A stretch of 64,000 nucleotides of DNA from Acidimicrobiia bacterium. GTDB taxonomy: Bacteria > Actinomycetota > Acidimicrobiia > Spongiisociales > Spongiisociaceae. Each line of letters opens with the position of its first letter. The stretch's first letter is position 1. Both the position numbers and the translations under genes were made by a program. The stretch covers positions 27,134 through 91,133 of the forward strand of contig JAGWAN010000005.1 of the NCBI GenBank assembly GCA_021296345.1. The letters run 5' to 3'. Of the stretch, positions 1 through 7,556 are shown one piece after another. Under the pieces are notes generated by a model, which was given only the letters and a program-made list of their open reading frames with translations, did no database searches and was not told where the DNA came from.

Positions 1-573
1 GCCTTCGGGAGGGTCGTCGTGGACAAGCACAGCCAGGCCTGCATCGACGCCGGCCTGTCGATCGAGGGCACCAACGCCGAGGTTATGCCCGGGCAGTGGG
101 AATACCAGATCGGACCGCTACCGCCGGTGGAGGTGTCCGACCAGATCCTGATCGCCCGCTGGCTGATCGAGCGGATCGGCGAGGACTACGGCCTCCAGGT
201 GAGCTTGGATCCGAAGCCGGTACAGGGTGACTGGAACGGCGCCGGATGCCATACCAACGTCTCGACCCGCCAAATGATGGAGAGCTACGACGCGGTGATC
301 GCCGCCTGCGAGGCTCTGGCCGCCAACGCGGACCACCACATCAAGAACTATGGCGCCGGCATCGAGATGCGGTTGACCGGCGCTCACGAGACCCAGCGCT
401 ACGACCAGTTCAGCTACGCGGTGTCCGACCGGGGCGCATCGGTGAGGATCCCCTGGACCACCCACAAGAACGGCAAGGGCTACATCGAGGATCGCCGTCC
501 CAACTCGAACTGCGATCCCTACCTGGTCACCCGCCTGATCATGGAGACCATCTGCGGAGCGGCCTCCTCCTGA
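1..573 (+). CDS. glnII: Glutamine synthetase type II (C-terminal part)
   Basis: The frame is open from the first base, so the gene enters from the left; 190 codons are visible before TGA. The enzyme makes glutamine from glutamate, ammonia and ATP in the cytoplasm. The eukaryotic-like GSII family is recognised from NAEVMPGQWEYQIGP and KPVQGDWNGAGCHTNVST (ATP and glutamate binding) and the later EMRLTGAHET. GSII proteins are usually about 340 residues, so a little under half of the protein lies outside the window. It is distinct from GlnA (GSI), which may be encoded elsewhere. A strong intrinsic terminator follows within 15 nt, so this is the last gene of its transcript. Confidence 0.93.
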   Translation, partial: AFGRVVVDKHSQACIDAGLSIEGTNAEVMPGQWEYQIGPLPPVEVSDQILIARWLIERIGEDYGLQVSLDPKPVQGDWNGAGCHTNVSTRQMMESYDAVIAACEALAANADHHIKNYGAGIEMRLTGAHETQRYDQFSYAVSDRGASVRIPWTTHKNGKGYIEDRRPNSNCDPYLVTRLIMETICGAASS

Positions 574-587
574 ACCAACCGACCCTT

Positions 588-637
588 AAGGCCCGATGCG
601 CGCCGTGATGCGCGCATCGGGCCTTTACCTTTTTGGC
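588..637 (+). terminator. Rho-independent terminator after glnII
   Basis: A perfect 16-bp stem (588-603 with 610-625) closes a 6-nt loop CGTGAT and is followed by a T-rich tract ending in TTTTT. It sits 15 nt after the glnII stop. The remaining bases to 866 hold nothing I recognise. Confidence 0.9.
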
Positions 638-866
638 GTCCTCATCGGCCGCAGGTAAGGCCTACACGCAGGAACCGACCTTTCTCTCTCCTTGCCCGGC
701 GTCCCGATCAACGCGCCGGTCAGGAGACCGACCTCCCTCACCAACCGGAGTATCAAAGCACCCTGCCGTTCCAGGCACTCGCCCTGCCGTGCGCACCGCT
801 CATCCTGCTGAGGGATATGGTGCTGGGGACCGGTCAGAAGCCATCGGGAGGGAGTCCCCGAAGTCG

Positions 867-1529
867 TCAGCCGGCGCCGAATCCTTGAAGGACGATCTCG
901 CTGATCTGGTCGACCTGTTGCTCGAAGCTGGCCGCCGCGGCCCGGAACTCCACCACGGCCGCCCGGCGGAGTTCACCGGTGTCGGGCGCCCTCAACCCGG
1001 CGAGGGAGTTGGCGGCTGCTTCGGCCACCGCGGCCGCCGACTCGTAGACCCGCTGGTGAGCCTCGGTCAACCCTGCCACATCCTCGGGTGGACGGTGGAG
1101 CTCCACCGCCTCACTGAACACTACGGCCCGCTCCGAGGCAGCAACCATGGCGGCCTCCGTATCGCCGAAGGTAACGCCCGTCTGATCCCGGTTCTCCCAG
1201 TCGTCGTTGACGGCGTTCAACTCCTCGACCAACGCGGCCAACGTAGCCTTGTCCTCCTCCAGATTGGTGAGGTACACCTCGATCTCGGGCGGCAGGACGG
1301 TCGTAGGGGTGGTGTCCTCCGGCGTCTCGGTCTGATCACCCTCTGCGGTGGTGTCATCAGGGGCCGCCGAGGTCGCGGTCGTGGACGGGGCAGTACCCGA
1401 TATCCCGGCCGTGCTCTCAACGGTGGGCGGCTCCAGACGGTTCACCCAAACCCAGGTGAACAGGATCATTCCCAGTACTACCAAGGGCAATACCCACCGG
1501 CCTGGCCTGGGGTCGGGGTTGGACACCAT
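867..1529 (-). CDS. Membrane-anchored extracytoplasmic protein, function unknown
   Basis: Start chosen at the ATG giving MVSNPDPRPGRWVLPL, because it places a single hydrophobic segment (about residues 11-29) at the N-terminus; the frame stays open further upstream but without a plausible protein. After the anchor comes a Pro/Ser/Thr-rich linker (about residues 35-75), then a largely helical, Ala/Glu-rich domain of about 140 residues that looks coiled or four-helix. I recognise no family. It is divergent from the next gene with about 150 bp between starts, so the two could share a control region. Both are single-pass proteins with Thr-rich linkers and may work together at the envelope (inference only). 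Confidence 0.6.
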   Translation of the reverse strand: MVSNPDPRPGRWVLPLVVLGMILFTWVWVNRLEPPTVESTAGISGTAPSTTATSAAPDDTTAEGDQTETPEDTTPTTVLPPEIEVYLTNLEEDKATLAALVEELNAVNDDWENRDQTGVTFGDTEAAMVAASERAVVFSEAVELHRPPEDVAGLTEAHQRVYESAAAVAEAAANSLAGLRAPDTGELRRAAVVEFRAAAASFEQQVDQISEIVLQGFGAG

Positions 1530-1678
1530 AGCGAACAACGTTAGTCCGCACGCGACCGGATTCCCGGTTATCCCTGCCCGCCGGAGTAGCCGGCCGTGCT
1601 GGAAATGCCGGGATATTCGGGGTATGTTGCGGGAGGCGCGATGTTCGTCGGCACCGGGAGGAACGAAAGGGTCCGCCC

Positions 1679-2470
1679 GTGCCAAACCTTCCACCTCCAA
1701 CCGACGACCAGGTGAGCGAGCACCTCCCGTGGGAGCAACTCACCATCCCTCCCCAACCCGACCGCAAGATACTGATCTACGGCGTCGCCGCCGGGCTGAT
1801 CGTGATGGTGCTGGGCATGGTCGTCTTCCGGCAGATCAACCGGCCTTCGGTGGCTGATCTGATGCCGGTCACCCCGATTTCCGTCGCCTCCGAGCCGCTG
1901 GCTACGACCACCACACTCCCGCCGGTGACTGACCGGGAAGGACCGGTCCCGGCCACCGTGGCCTTGGCCGAACCGGAGGTCACCGGAGGGCTATCGGAGG
2001 CCGACCTCATGGCGGTCGACCGGGAAGGTACGGAGCGCACCGTGGCGGGAACCGCCGAATGGCTGGTGCTGGAATTCTTCACCATCGATCCGTCCGAGGT
2101 ATGGACCGAGCGGGTGCAGGCCGCATCGGGCCTACGACTGCCTGACGGGTTGGTGCCTGAGCTGTCCAGCGCCGGGACGGTCTCCTATGTGGAATGGACC
2201 CGGACCCGATCACTCACACAGATCGGACCGGACACCTACCAAGCCCTCGTCCTGATCCGCCGGTTGGTGGCACCGGACGGAGTCAGCTTCCGGCGACTTC
2301 CGGTGGAGCGAGTAGAAGTCGACCTCCGCGTAGAGCCGGATGGCGAGGTACGTGCCCTTTCGTTGCCCGAACTCTCCACACCGACCGAGACGGAACTGAC
2401 CCAGCTGCCGGAAACCGAGCTGGTATGGGTGGTGGATTCGGCCGGCATCGGATGGCCGATGACACGTTGA
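1679..2470 (+). CDS. Single-pass membrane protein, function unknown
   Basis: GTG start preceded by GGGAGGAACGAAAGG, a good ribosome binding site. The 263-residue product has an N-terminal cytoplasmic segment, one transmembrane helix at about residues 31-50, a Thr-rich linker, and an extracytoplasmic domain of about 150 residues with alternating strands (WLVLEFFTIDPSEVW, then TYQALVLIRRL). This outline recalls the NTF2-like outer domains of TcpC-type proteins, but I cannot assign it from sequence alone. Neighbours give no function: a divergent anchored protein upstream and, after about 160 bp holding a diverged repeat, the convergent Nfu-like gene. Confidence 0.65.
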   Translation: MPNLPPPTDDQVSEHLPWEQLTIPPQPDRKILIYGVAAGLIVMVLGMVVFRQINRPSVADLMPVTPISVASEPLATTTTLPPVTDREGPVPATVALAEPEVTGGLSEADLMAVDREGTERTVAGTAEWLVLEFFTIDPSEVWTERVQAASGLRLPDGLVPELSSAGTVSYVEWTRTRSLTQIGPDTYQALVLIRRLVAPDGVSFRRLPVERVEVDLRVEPDGEVRALSLPELSTPTETELTQLPETELVWVVDSAGIGWPMTR

Positions 2471-2501
2471 CCGGCCTGCTCGGTTGACCAGACGATCCTG
2501 G

Positions 2502-2612
2502 CTCAGCCTACGAACGCGCCGAAAATTGTCCGGTTGCTGCCATGGCCGGCAATGGAACCCCAACGTGGAGGCGTGGCGACCAACCCATCCCCGTCTTTTC
2601 GGCATGCTCCTG
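2502..2612. repeat. Diverged interspersed repeat, copy 1
   Basis: This intergenic stretch matches 40787-40908 over about 110 bp with gaps. The best-kept blocks are TCAGCC near the start, GAAA.TGTCC, GCCGGCAA, and an almost identical core with ATCCCCGTCTTTT followed by CTCCTG. It lies between two convergent gene ends. No transposase-like frame is seen in it. Confidence 0.45.
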
Positions 2613-2630
2613 CGATCCGCGCACGAACCG

Positions 2631-2891
2631 CTAGACGCCCGGAAACTGCCTCTCGAGAATGGCTGTAACCGCGGGGGCGATGCCGGACCAGTCGGCGTCG
2701 GGATTCTTGGTGACGGTGACGAAATCAGCGGTCATGAAGACGCTCATGACCCCGTCGATCCCGAACAACTCACCGGCCACGGGATCGTCTCCGGCGTTGG
2801 CCGGTACGTAGCTACGAGGACCCCCCACCTCCACCCCGACGCTGAACTTCAGCGCGTTGGGATTAGGGGTGTGTTGGGGAACGATCGGCAC
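2631..2891 (-). CDS. Nfu/NifU N-terminal domain protein
   Basis: The 86-residue product carries the Nfu N-terminal domain: HTPNPNALKF near the start, then DPVAGELFGIDGVMSVF and DFVTVTKNPDADW. In full-length Nfu scaffold proteins this domain precedes a CxxC iron-sulphur domain; here there is no cysteine domain, so the protein is a stand-alone N-domain that may modulate Fe-S assembly or delivery (inference). The GTG start at 2891 has AAAGGAGG four bases upstream, which decides it over the longer open frame. Upstream lies a short inverted-repeat element separating it from the divergent glcD. Confidence 0.75.
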   Translation of the reverse strand: MPIVPQHTPNPNALKFSVGVEVGGPRSYVPANAGDDPVAGELFGIDGVMSVFMTADFVTVTKNPDADWSGIAPAVTAILERQFPGV

Positions 2892-2961
2892 CGGACCTCC
2901 TTTGCTGGAGATGTTAATCCCGTCCCCTGTCGCACAACCTCGCAACCACTACCATCACCTT

Positions 2962-3126
2962 GTGGTCTGTCTGCGAAACAACCAGGCGTGCTCTGGCGGC
3001 CATCGGCGCCCCGTCGCTGCGTTCCGCTTCCTCAACGGACCGCTGCGGGCACGCCCCCGTCAGCGGGCCTTGCGAGGAACACCGCTGCCGACGCCACACC
3101 ACACCGCCATTCCACAGACAGACCAC
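2962..3126 (-). repeat. MITE-like element, copy A (165 bp)
   Basis: Ends are perfect 12-bp inverted repeats GTGGTCTGTCTG and CAGACAGACCAC. Read on the minus strand it matches copies at 42296-42460 and 61426-61579 along the whole length; the first 70 or so bases are nearly identical to the latter. It contains no transposase. Its right end lies 5 bp before the proposed glcD start codon. Confidence 0.85.
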
Positions 3127-3131
3127 TAGCC

Positions 3132-4562
3132 GTGCAACCGTCCCCCGAACTAGAGCTCGAGCTCCGTCACCGGCTTGGTGACGAGCAGGTAGCCTCCGAC
3201 CCGCTCGACCTGTACGTATTCGGCAAGGATGCCGGACTCGTCCGCGGCGAGCCGGGGCTGGTGGTCTTCCCCCGCAACACCGACGAGGTGGCCACCATCA
3301 TGCGCCTCGCCGGTCGCCACGGCGTGCCCGTGGTACCGCGTGGATCGGGAACCGGCCTGGCAGGCGGGGCGGTCACCACCGGACCCCATGTGCTCCTGGT
3401 CACCACTCGCATGAACCGGATCGGCCTCGTGGATGTTGAGAACCGGTGCGTCTGGGTACAGCCCGGGGTCATCAACCTGGACCTCAGCATCCACACCACC
3501 CCGTTCGGGCTCCACTACGCGCCCGATCCCTCCTCCCAGTCGGTATGCACGATCGGAGGCAACGTGGCCAACAACTCGGGGGGGCCGCACTGCCTGGCCG
3601 AGGGCACCACCGTCAACCACGTGCTGGCAATGGAGATAGTGACACCGGATGGCGACATTCTGCAGGTGGGCGGGCCGGCGCCGGATCCGATCGGGCTCGA
3701 TGTACGCGGGTTGATGGTCGGCTCCGAGGGGACGCTGGGCATCGTCACCGACGTCCTGGTGAACCTGCTGCCCAACCCACCCGCGTCCCGCACCATCCTC
3801 CTCGCCTTTTCGGAGGTAGAACATGCGGCCGCCACCGTATCGGGGATCATCGCCAACGGGCTGATCCCGGCAGCCCTCGAGATGATGGACCAGCCGATGA
3901 CGATCGCGGTGGAACGTTTCGCAAACGCCGGCTTCCCCACCGAGGCGGCGGCCGTGCTGATCGCCGAAGTGACAGGGCATCCGTCGGCGGTAGACGCCGA
4001 GGCTGAGCTCGTACGCCGGCTCGGCGCCTCCCATCGGGCCACCCTCATCCGTGTCGCCTCCGACGAGGCTGAACGGAAACGGATCTGGCTGGGTCGTAAG
4101 TCGGCCTTCGGCGCCATCGCCCAGATGAACCCCGACTACTACCTGCACGACACGGTGGTACCCCGGACCCGGCTGGTGGAAGCCATCGAGCAGACCTACG
4201 CCATCTCGGAGCGTCACGGTATCCCGATGCTGAACGTCTTCCACGCAGGCGACGGCAACCTGCATCCGCTGATGTCGTTCGATGCTTCCATTCCAGGGGT
4301 CATGGAACGGGTGGATGCGGCCGGGAAAGACCTCATCGAGGCGTGCGTGGCCATCGGCGGTTCGTTGTCAGGTGAGCACGGTATCGGCATGGAGAAGCGG
4401 GATTACATGCACCTCGTCTTCGACGAGATGGATCTCGATGCCCAGGCCCGCATCCGTGAGGCCTTCGATCCTGGGAGAAGGCTGAACCCCGGCAAGATCG
4501 TTCCACAAGGTTCACGATGCTTCGATTTCGGCCGCCCGCCGCCGGTGGGGGCTTGGGTGTGA
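3132..4562 (+). CDS. glcD: Glycolate/D-lactate oxidase FAD subunit
   Basis: FAD-linked oxidase of the GlcD/DLD family (476 residues), oxidising a 2-hydroxy acid such as glycolate or D-lactate and passing electrons to the GlcEF partners. Seen are the PCMH-type FAD-binding motifs VPRGSGTGLAGGA and IGGNVANNSGG, and the C-terminal HAGDGNLHP and SGEHGIGMEKR motifs. The frame is open far upstream through the repeat element, but homology starts at about this GTG (QPSPELELELRHRLGD). No clear Shine-Dalgarno is visible because the inverted-repeat element ends only 5 bp upstream, so translation initiation is unusual or the start differs. It overlaps glcE by 46 nt if that gene starts at 4517. Confidence 0.88.
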   Translation: MQPSPELELELRHRLGDEQVASDPLDLYVFGKDAGLVRGEPGLVVFPRNTDEVATIMRLAGRHGVPVVPRGSGTGLAGGAVTTGPHVLLVTTRMNRIGLVDVENRCVWVQPGVINLDLSIHTTPFGLHYAPDPSSQSVCTIGGNVANNSGGPHCLAEGTTVNHVLAMEIVTPDGDILQVGGPAPDPIGLDVRGLMVGSEGTLGIVTDVLVNLLPNPPASRTILLAFSEVEHAAATVSGIIANGLIPAALEMMDQPMTIAVERFANAGFPTEAAAVLIAEVTGHPSAVDAEAELVRRLGASHRATLIRVASDEAERKRIWLGRKSAFGAIAQMNPDYYLHDTVVPRTRLVEAIEQTYAISERHGIPMLNVFHAGDGNLHPLMSFDASIPGVMERVDAAGKDLIEACVAIGGSLSGEHGIGMEKRDYMHLVFDEMDLDAQARIREAFDPGRRLNPGKIVPQGSRCFDFGRPPPVGAWV

Positions 4563-5641
4563 GCTCGGCCACCTCTGCTCGAGGAGGCTCGGACCCACCG
4601 ACCGCCACACCGGCGACGCTAGAGGAGGCGGCCGGCCTGATGGCCAACCTGCCCGCCGGAGGAGACCGTATCCGCATCGACGGCGGCGGATCGCACCGGG
4701 GTATCGGATACCCGGTGACATCCGACGTGATCCTTTCCACCTCCCGGCTGGATCGCGTGGTGGCGTGGGAGCCGGACGACCTGACGGCGGTGGTGGAAGC
4801 GGGCGTCCTGGTGAAGGACCTCGAGCAGATGCTCCAGTCGAAGGGCCAGACCGCCCTGCTGCCCGAGCAGCCTGGAACCGGCACGGTGGGCGGGGCGATC
4901 GCCACGGCCACATCCGGATGGCGGCGTCACCGGTACGGCCCGATCCGGGACCGGGTGCTGGAGATAACCCTGGTGTCCAGCGATGGTCGGGTAGTCACCG
5001 CCGGTGGCCGGGTGGTGAAGAACGTGACCGGGTACGACATTCCCCGCCTCGCCACCGGCTCGCTCGGGGCTATGGGCCTGATCGCCCGGGTCTGCCTCAA
5101 GTTATGGCCGGTCCCGCAGGCGTCTGCGACCGTGCCCGTGGCGTCCGCCGAAGAGGCACTTGAGGCGTCCTATCGCCCTCTAGCCGTGTTGGAGACCCGG
5201 GAGGGCGCTGCCGTTTTTCTCGGAGGCACCTCCGAAGAGGTAGCGGGCCAGGCGGCCGCGCTGGGCTCCGAACCCACCGCCGGGCTGAACTGGCCGAGCC
5301 ATCCGTCCGGATCGGTTCGCTTCTCGGTGCGGACCCCGCCTTCGTCCTTGCGGGGCATCGTCGATCGGCTCGACCCGGGCTGGACCTACCTAGCCCAGTT
5401 CGGAGTCGGCGAGGTGACGGTCGCCACCGACGAGGCCAGCCTCGAAGAACTGGGCGAATTGAGGCGCCGGGCCGAGTCCCTCGGAGGTGCTCTTGTGATG
5501 CTGGACGCGCCCGCATCGATGGTCCGGGCATTCGACCCGTGGGGAACGCCGCCCCCGTCGATCGAGATCCAGCGGCGCGTCGTCAACCTGTTCGATCCCG
5601 GCCGCAGGATCAATCGGGGCATCCTGCCAGGCCGGATCTGA
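4517..5641 (+). CDS. glcE: Glycolate oxidase subunit GlcE (FAD-binding)
   Basis: Second FAD-binding subunit of the membrane-associated glycolate oxidase. It shows the PCMH FAD fold: SHRGIGYPVTSDVILST, EAGVLVKDLEQML, GTVGGAIATATSG, and GGRVVKNVTGYD followed by GSLGAMGLI, typical of GlcE. At about 374 residues it is family length. The ATG at 4517 has AAGG six bases upstream; a GTG at 4559 that overlaps the glcD stop (GTGA) is a good alternative and would give 360 residues. glcF follows one base after its stop, so glcDEF is one translationally coupled operon. Confidence 0.87.
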   Translation: MLRFRPPAAGGGLGVSSATSARGGSDPPTATPATLEEAAGLMANLPAGGDRIRIDGGGSHRGIGYPVTSDVILSTSRLDRVVAWEPDDLTAVVEAGVLVKDLEQMLQSKGQTALLPEQPGTGTVGGAIATATSGWRRHRYGPIRDRVLEITLVSSDGRVVTAGGRVVKNVTGYDIPRLATGSLGAMGLIARVCLKLWPVPQASATVPVASAEEALEASYRPLAVLETREGAAVFLGGTSEEVAGQAAALGSEPTAGLNWPSHPSGSVRFSVRTPPSSLRGIVDRLDPGWTYLAQFGVGEVTVATDEASLEELGELRRRAESLGGALVMLDAPASMVRAFDPWGTPPPSIEIQRRVVNLFDPGRRINRGILPGRI

Positions 5642-5642
5642 G

Positions 5643-6890
5643 ATGAGCTGGGTAACCCGTGACGCGCCCCGAGCGGACGAGCTCTCCTCGTGCATCCAGT
5701 GCGGGCTCTGCCTGCCGAGCTGCCCTACCTTCCGGCTGACCGGACTCGAGACCGCCTCGCCGAGGGGACGGCTGACCGCTATGTCGGCGGTCGCCGCCGG
5801 ACGACCCGTGGACAGCCGCTTCGAGGAGATCATGGGCGCATGCCTGCAGTGCCGCGCCTGCGAGGTCGTGTGCCCGTCGTTCGTGCCGTTCGGCCGGGCC
5901 ATGGAGGGCGCCAGAGCCGAGATAGCCGCCCAGACGTCGGGCGTTGACCGCCGGCTCCGAAGGCTTGTAACTGCCCGCCTGCTGCGGAGCCGGATGGCGG
6001 TTCGGCTGGGGACGCTGGCCGCGTCGATCGCCCAGTCATCCCGGCTCGACAGATTGGCGCCGGGTCGGATCCGGGGCACCGTGGCAGGGCTTCGATCGCT
6101 CAAAGGGAGACCCCGCTCGATCGTCGGAAGGACTCGGGCCGCGCAGGGGGAGAAACGGGGAGTGGCCGCTCTCCTGGCCGGTTGCGTCATGGACGCCTGG
6201 TTCGGAGATGTGCACACCGCCACCGTCGAGCTGCTGGCGGCGGCCGGGTGGGAGGTGGTGTCGCCCCGGGGTCAGACCTGTTGCGGAGCGCTCGCCGCGC
6301 ATGACGGCTGGGCGGACGACACCCGGAAGATGGCCTCCGTGAACATGGAGGCCTTCCGCGGCATGGATCTGGTAGTCGTCAACTCGGCCGGGTGCGGGGC
6401 CCACATGAAGGAATACGACCATTGGGTCGACGGCGGGGAGGAACTTGCCACCAGAGTTGCCGACGCCAACGAGGTGGTGGCGGAGGCGATCGCTGACGGA
6501 AGGCTTCCCCGATTGAGCGCTGATGGCGACCGGGTGGCGGTGCAGGATCCTTGCCATCTCCGGCATGTGCAGCGGATTACCGACCAGCCCCGAGCAGTCC
6601 TGGCAGCAGCTGGGCTAACCGTTGTCGAGATCGACCCGGACGGTCGATGTTGTGGAGCGGCGGGTATCTACAGCCTGCTGGAACCCGACATGTCGCGCCG
6701 GCTCGGTTCCTCCAAGGCGGAGCAGGTGCAAGCGACCGGGGCACTTCTCGTAGCCAGCGCCAATCCGGGATGCGAGATGCAGTTGCGCACGTACTTGAGC
6801 GAACTCGGACATACCGCCCGGGTCGCTCATCCGGTGGAGCTCTACTGGGAGGCACTGCAGCGGGCCGAGGGACGGGCAGCCGTCCGGTGA
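5643..6890 (+). CDS. glcF: Glycolate oxidase iron-sulphur subunit GlcF
   Basis: Electron-transfer subunit with two [4Fe-4S] motifs near the N-terminus (CIQCGLCLPSCP and CLQCRACEVVCP) and two cysteine-rich CCG domains (GCVMDAWFGD...CCGALAAHDG and PCHLRHVQ...CCGAAGIYSL). This is the layout of GlcF, which sends electrons from GlcDE to the membrane quinone pool. The 415-residue length is normal. It begins one base after glcE and its own stop overlaps the next start (GTGA), so the small membrane protein that follows is probably part of the same operon. Confidence 0.92.
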   Translation: MSWVTRDAPRADELSSCIQCGLCLPSCPTFRLTGLETASPRGRLTAMSAVAAGRPVDSRFEEIMGACLQCRACEVVCPSFVPFGRAMEGARAEIAAQTSGVDRRLRRLVTARLLRSRMAVRLGTLAASIAQSSRLDRLAPGRIRGTVAGLRSLKGRPRSIVGRTRAAQGEKRGVAALLAGCVMDAWFGDVHTATVELLAAAGWEVVSPRGQTCCGALAAHDGWADDTRKMASVNMEAFRGMDLVVVNSAGCGAHMKEYDHWVDGGEELATRVADANEVVAEAIADGRLPRLSADGDRVAVQDPCHLRHVQRITDQPRAVLAAAGLTVVEIDPDGRCCGAAGIYSLLEPDMSRRLGSSKAEQVQATGALLVASANPGCEMQLRTYLSELGHTARVAHPVELYWEALQRAEGRAAVR

Positions 6891-7525
6891 CCGACTACCC
6901 ACCATACGACCGGCGGCGTTGGAACCTCTTGGAGTTGCTTCCCCCGACTCTCCAGCCCGGTCCCGAGGTCTGGCGGTGGGCGACCATCGGCGTCTACTCG
7001 CTGCGGATGGTGCTCGGGGTATTGCTCGCGGTCATCGGCACCGGGCTCGCCGGAATGGGGATCGGGTTGGCCCTGGGTGGGTTCGGCCTGCTCACGCTGG
7101 ACCTAGCGCCGCCGGAATCCGAAGTCCTGGCGGTCGGGGTGGCCGTGTTGATGCTCGGCGCGGCGGTAATAGGCCTGGCCGTCGAGGGAGGGCTCGGGCC
7201 TTCCGGTCGGCGGGTCGAGGCCGAACCGTGGGAAACGCTCCTTACCTGGACGCCGGCCATTCTGGTCGGCATCTGGCTCACCGCTCGGCTGGCAGACCTG
7301 GCGACCTCGACTCTGGGCCGCTTCTCCGTGCTGTTCGACCTCGTGCCGGCCTATCTGGACGTGGTAGGCGGCCGGGCCTGGCCAGCCGCTCTGATTGCCC
7401 TCGCGCTGGCCTGGCCGGCCCTCCAGTACGGAGCGCCCCGCTACCCGTGGATCGCCGCCAACGTCCCATCCCTCCTCTACGCGCCCTGGATCGTCCTCGT
7501 CATCCTGGAATTCCGGCGCGGCTAA
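6887..7525 (+). CDS. Integral membrane protein coupled to glcDEF
   Basis: A 212-residue protein starting at a GTG that overlaps the glcF stop. The N-terminus is Pro/Arg-rich and cytosolic (VTDYPPYDRRRWNLLELLPP); five or so hydrophobic stretches follow (about residues 35-60, 65-90, 95-115, 125-150, 170-205). I recognise no family. Because of the 4-nt overlap it should be co-translated with the iron-sulphur subunit, so a membrane anchor or quinone-site partner for the peripheral GlcDEF complex is an attractive but untested idea. The frame is also open upstream inside glcF; that part is a shadow. Confidence 0.7.
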   Translation: MTDYPPYDRRRWNLLELLPPTLQPGPEVWRWATIGVYSLRMVLGVLLAVIGTGLAGMGIGLALGGFGLLTLDLAPPESEVLAVGVAVLMLGAAVIGLAVEGGLGPSGRRVEAEPWETLLTWTPAILVGIWLTARLADLATSTLGRFSVLFDLVPAYLDVVGGRAWPAALIALALAWPALQYGAPRYPWIAANVPSLLYAPWIVLVILEFRRG

Positions 7526-7556
7526 GCCTGAAGGAAAAGGTGCCCGGCGGTGGGGT

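Noticed and set aside
633..1544. Plus-strand frame of about 300 codons
   Set aside because: Arg/Gly-rich shadow of the minus-strand membrane-anchored protein; no start signal or recognisable domain.
2857..3129. Similar peptides encoded by the inverted-repeat elements in several frames
   Set aside because: The similarity follows from DNA identity; frames, starts and stops are not kept between copies, so no protein is encoded.
2484..3131. Long open frame extending glcD upstream through the Nfu gene and a repeat element
   Set aside because: It crosses a minus-strand gene and the inverted repeat, and the FAD-oxidase similarity begins only after 3132.
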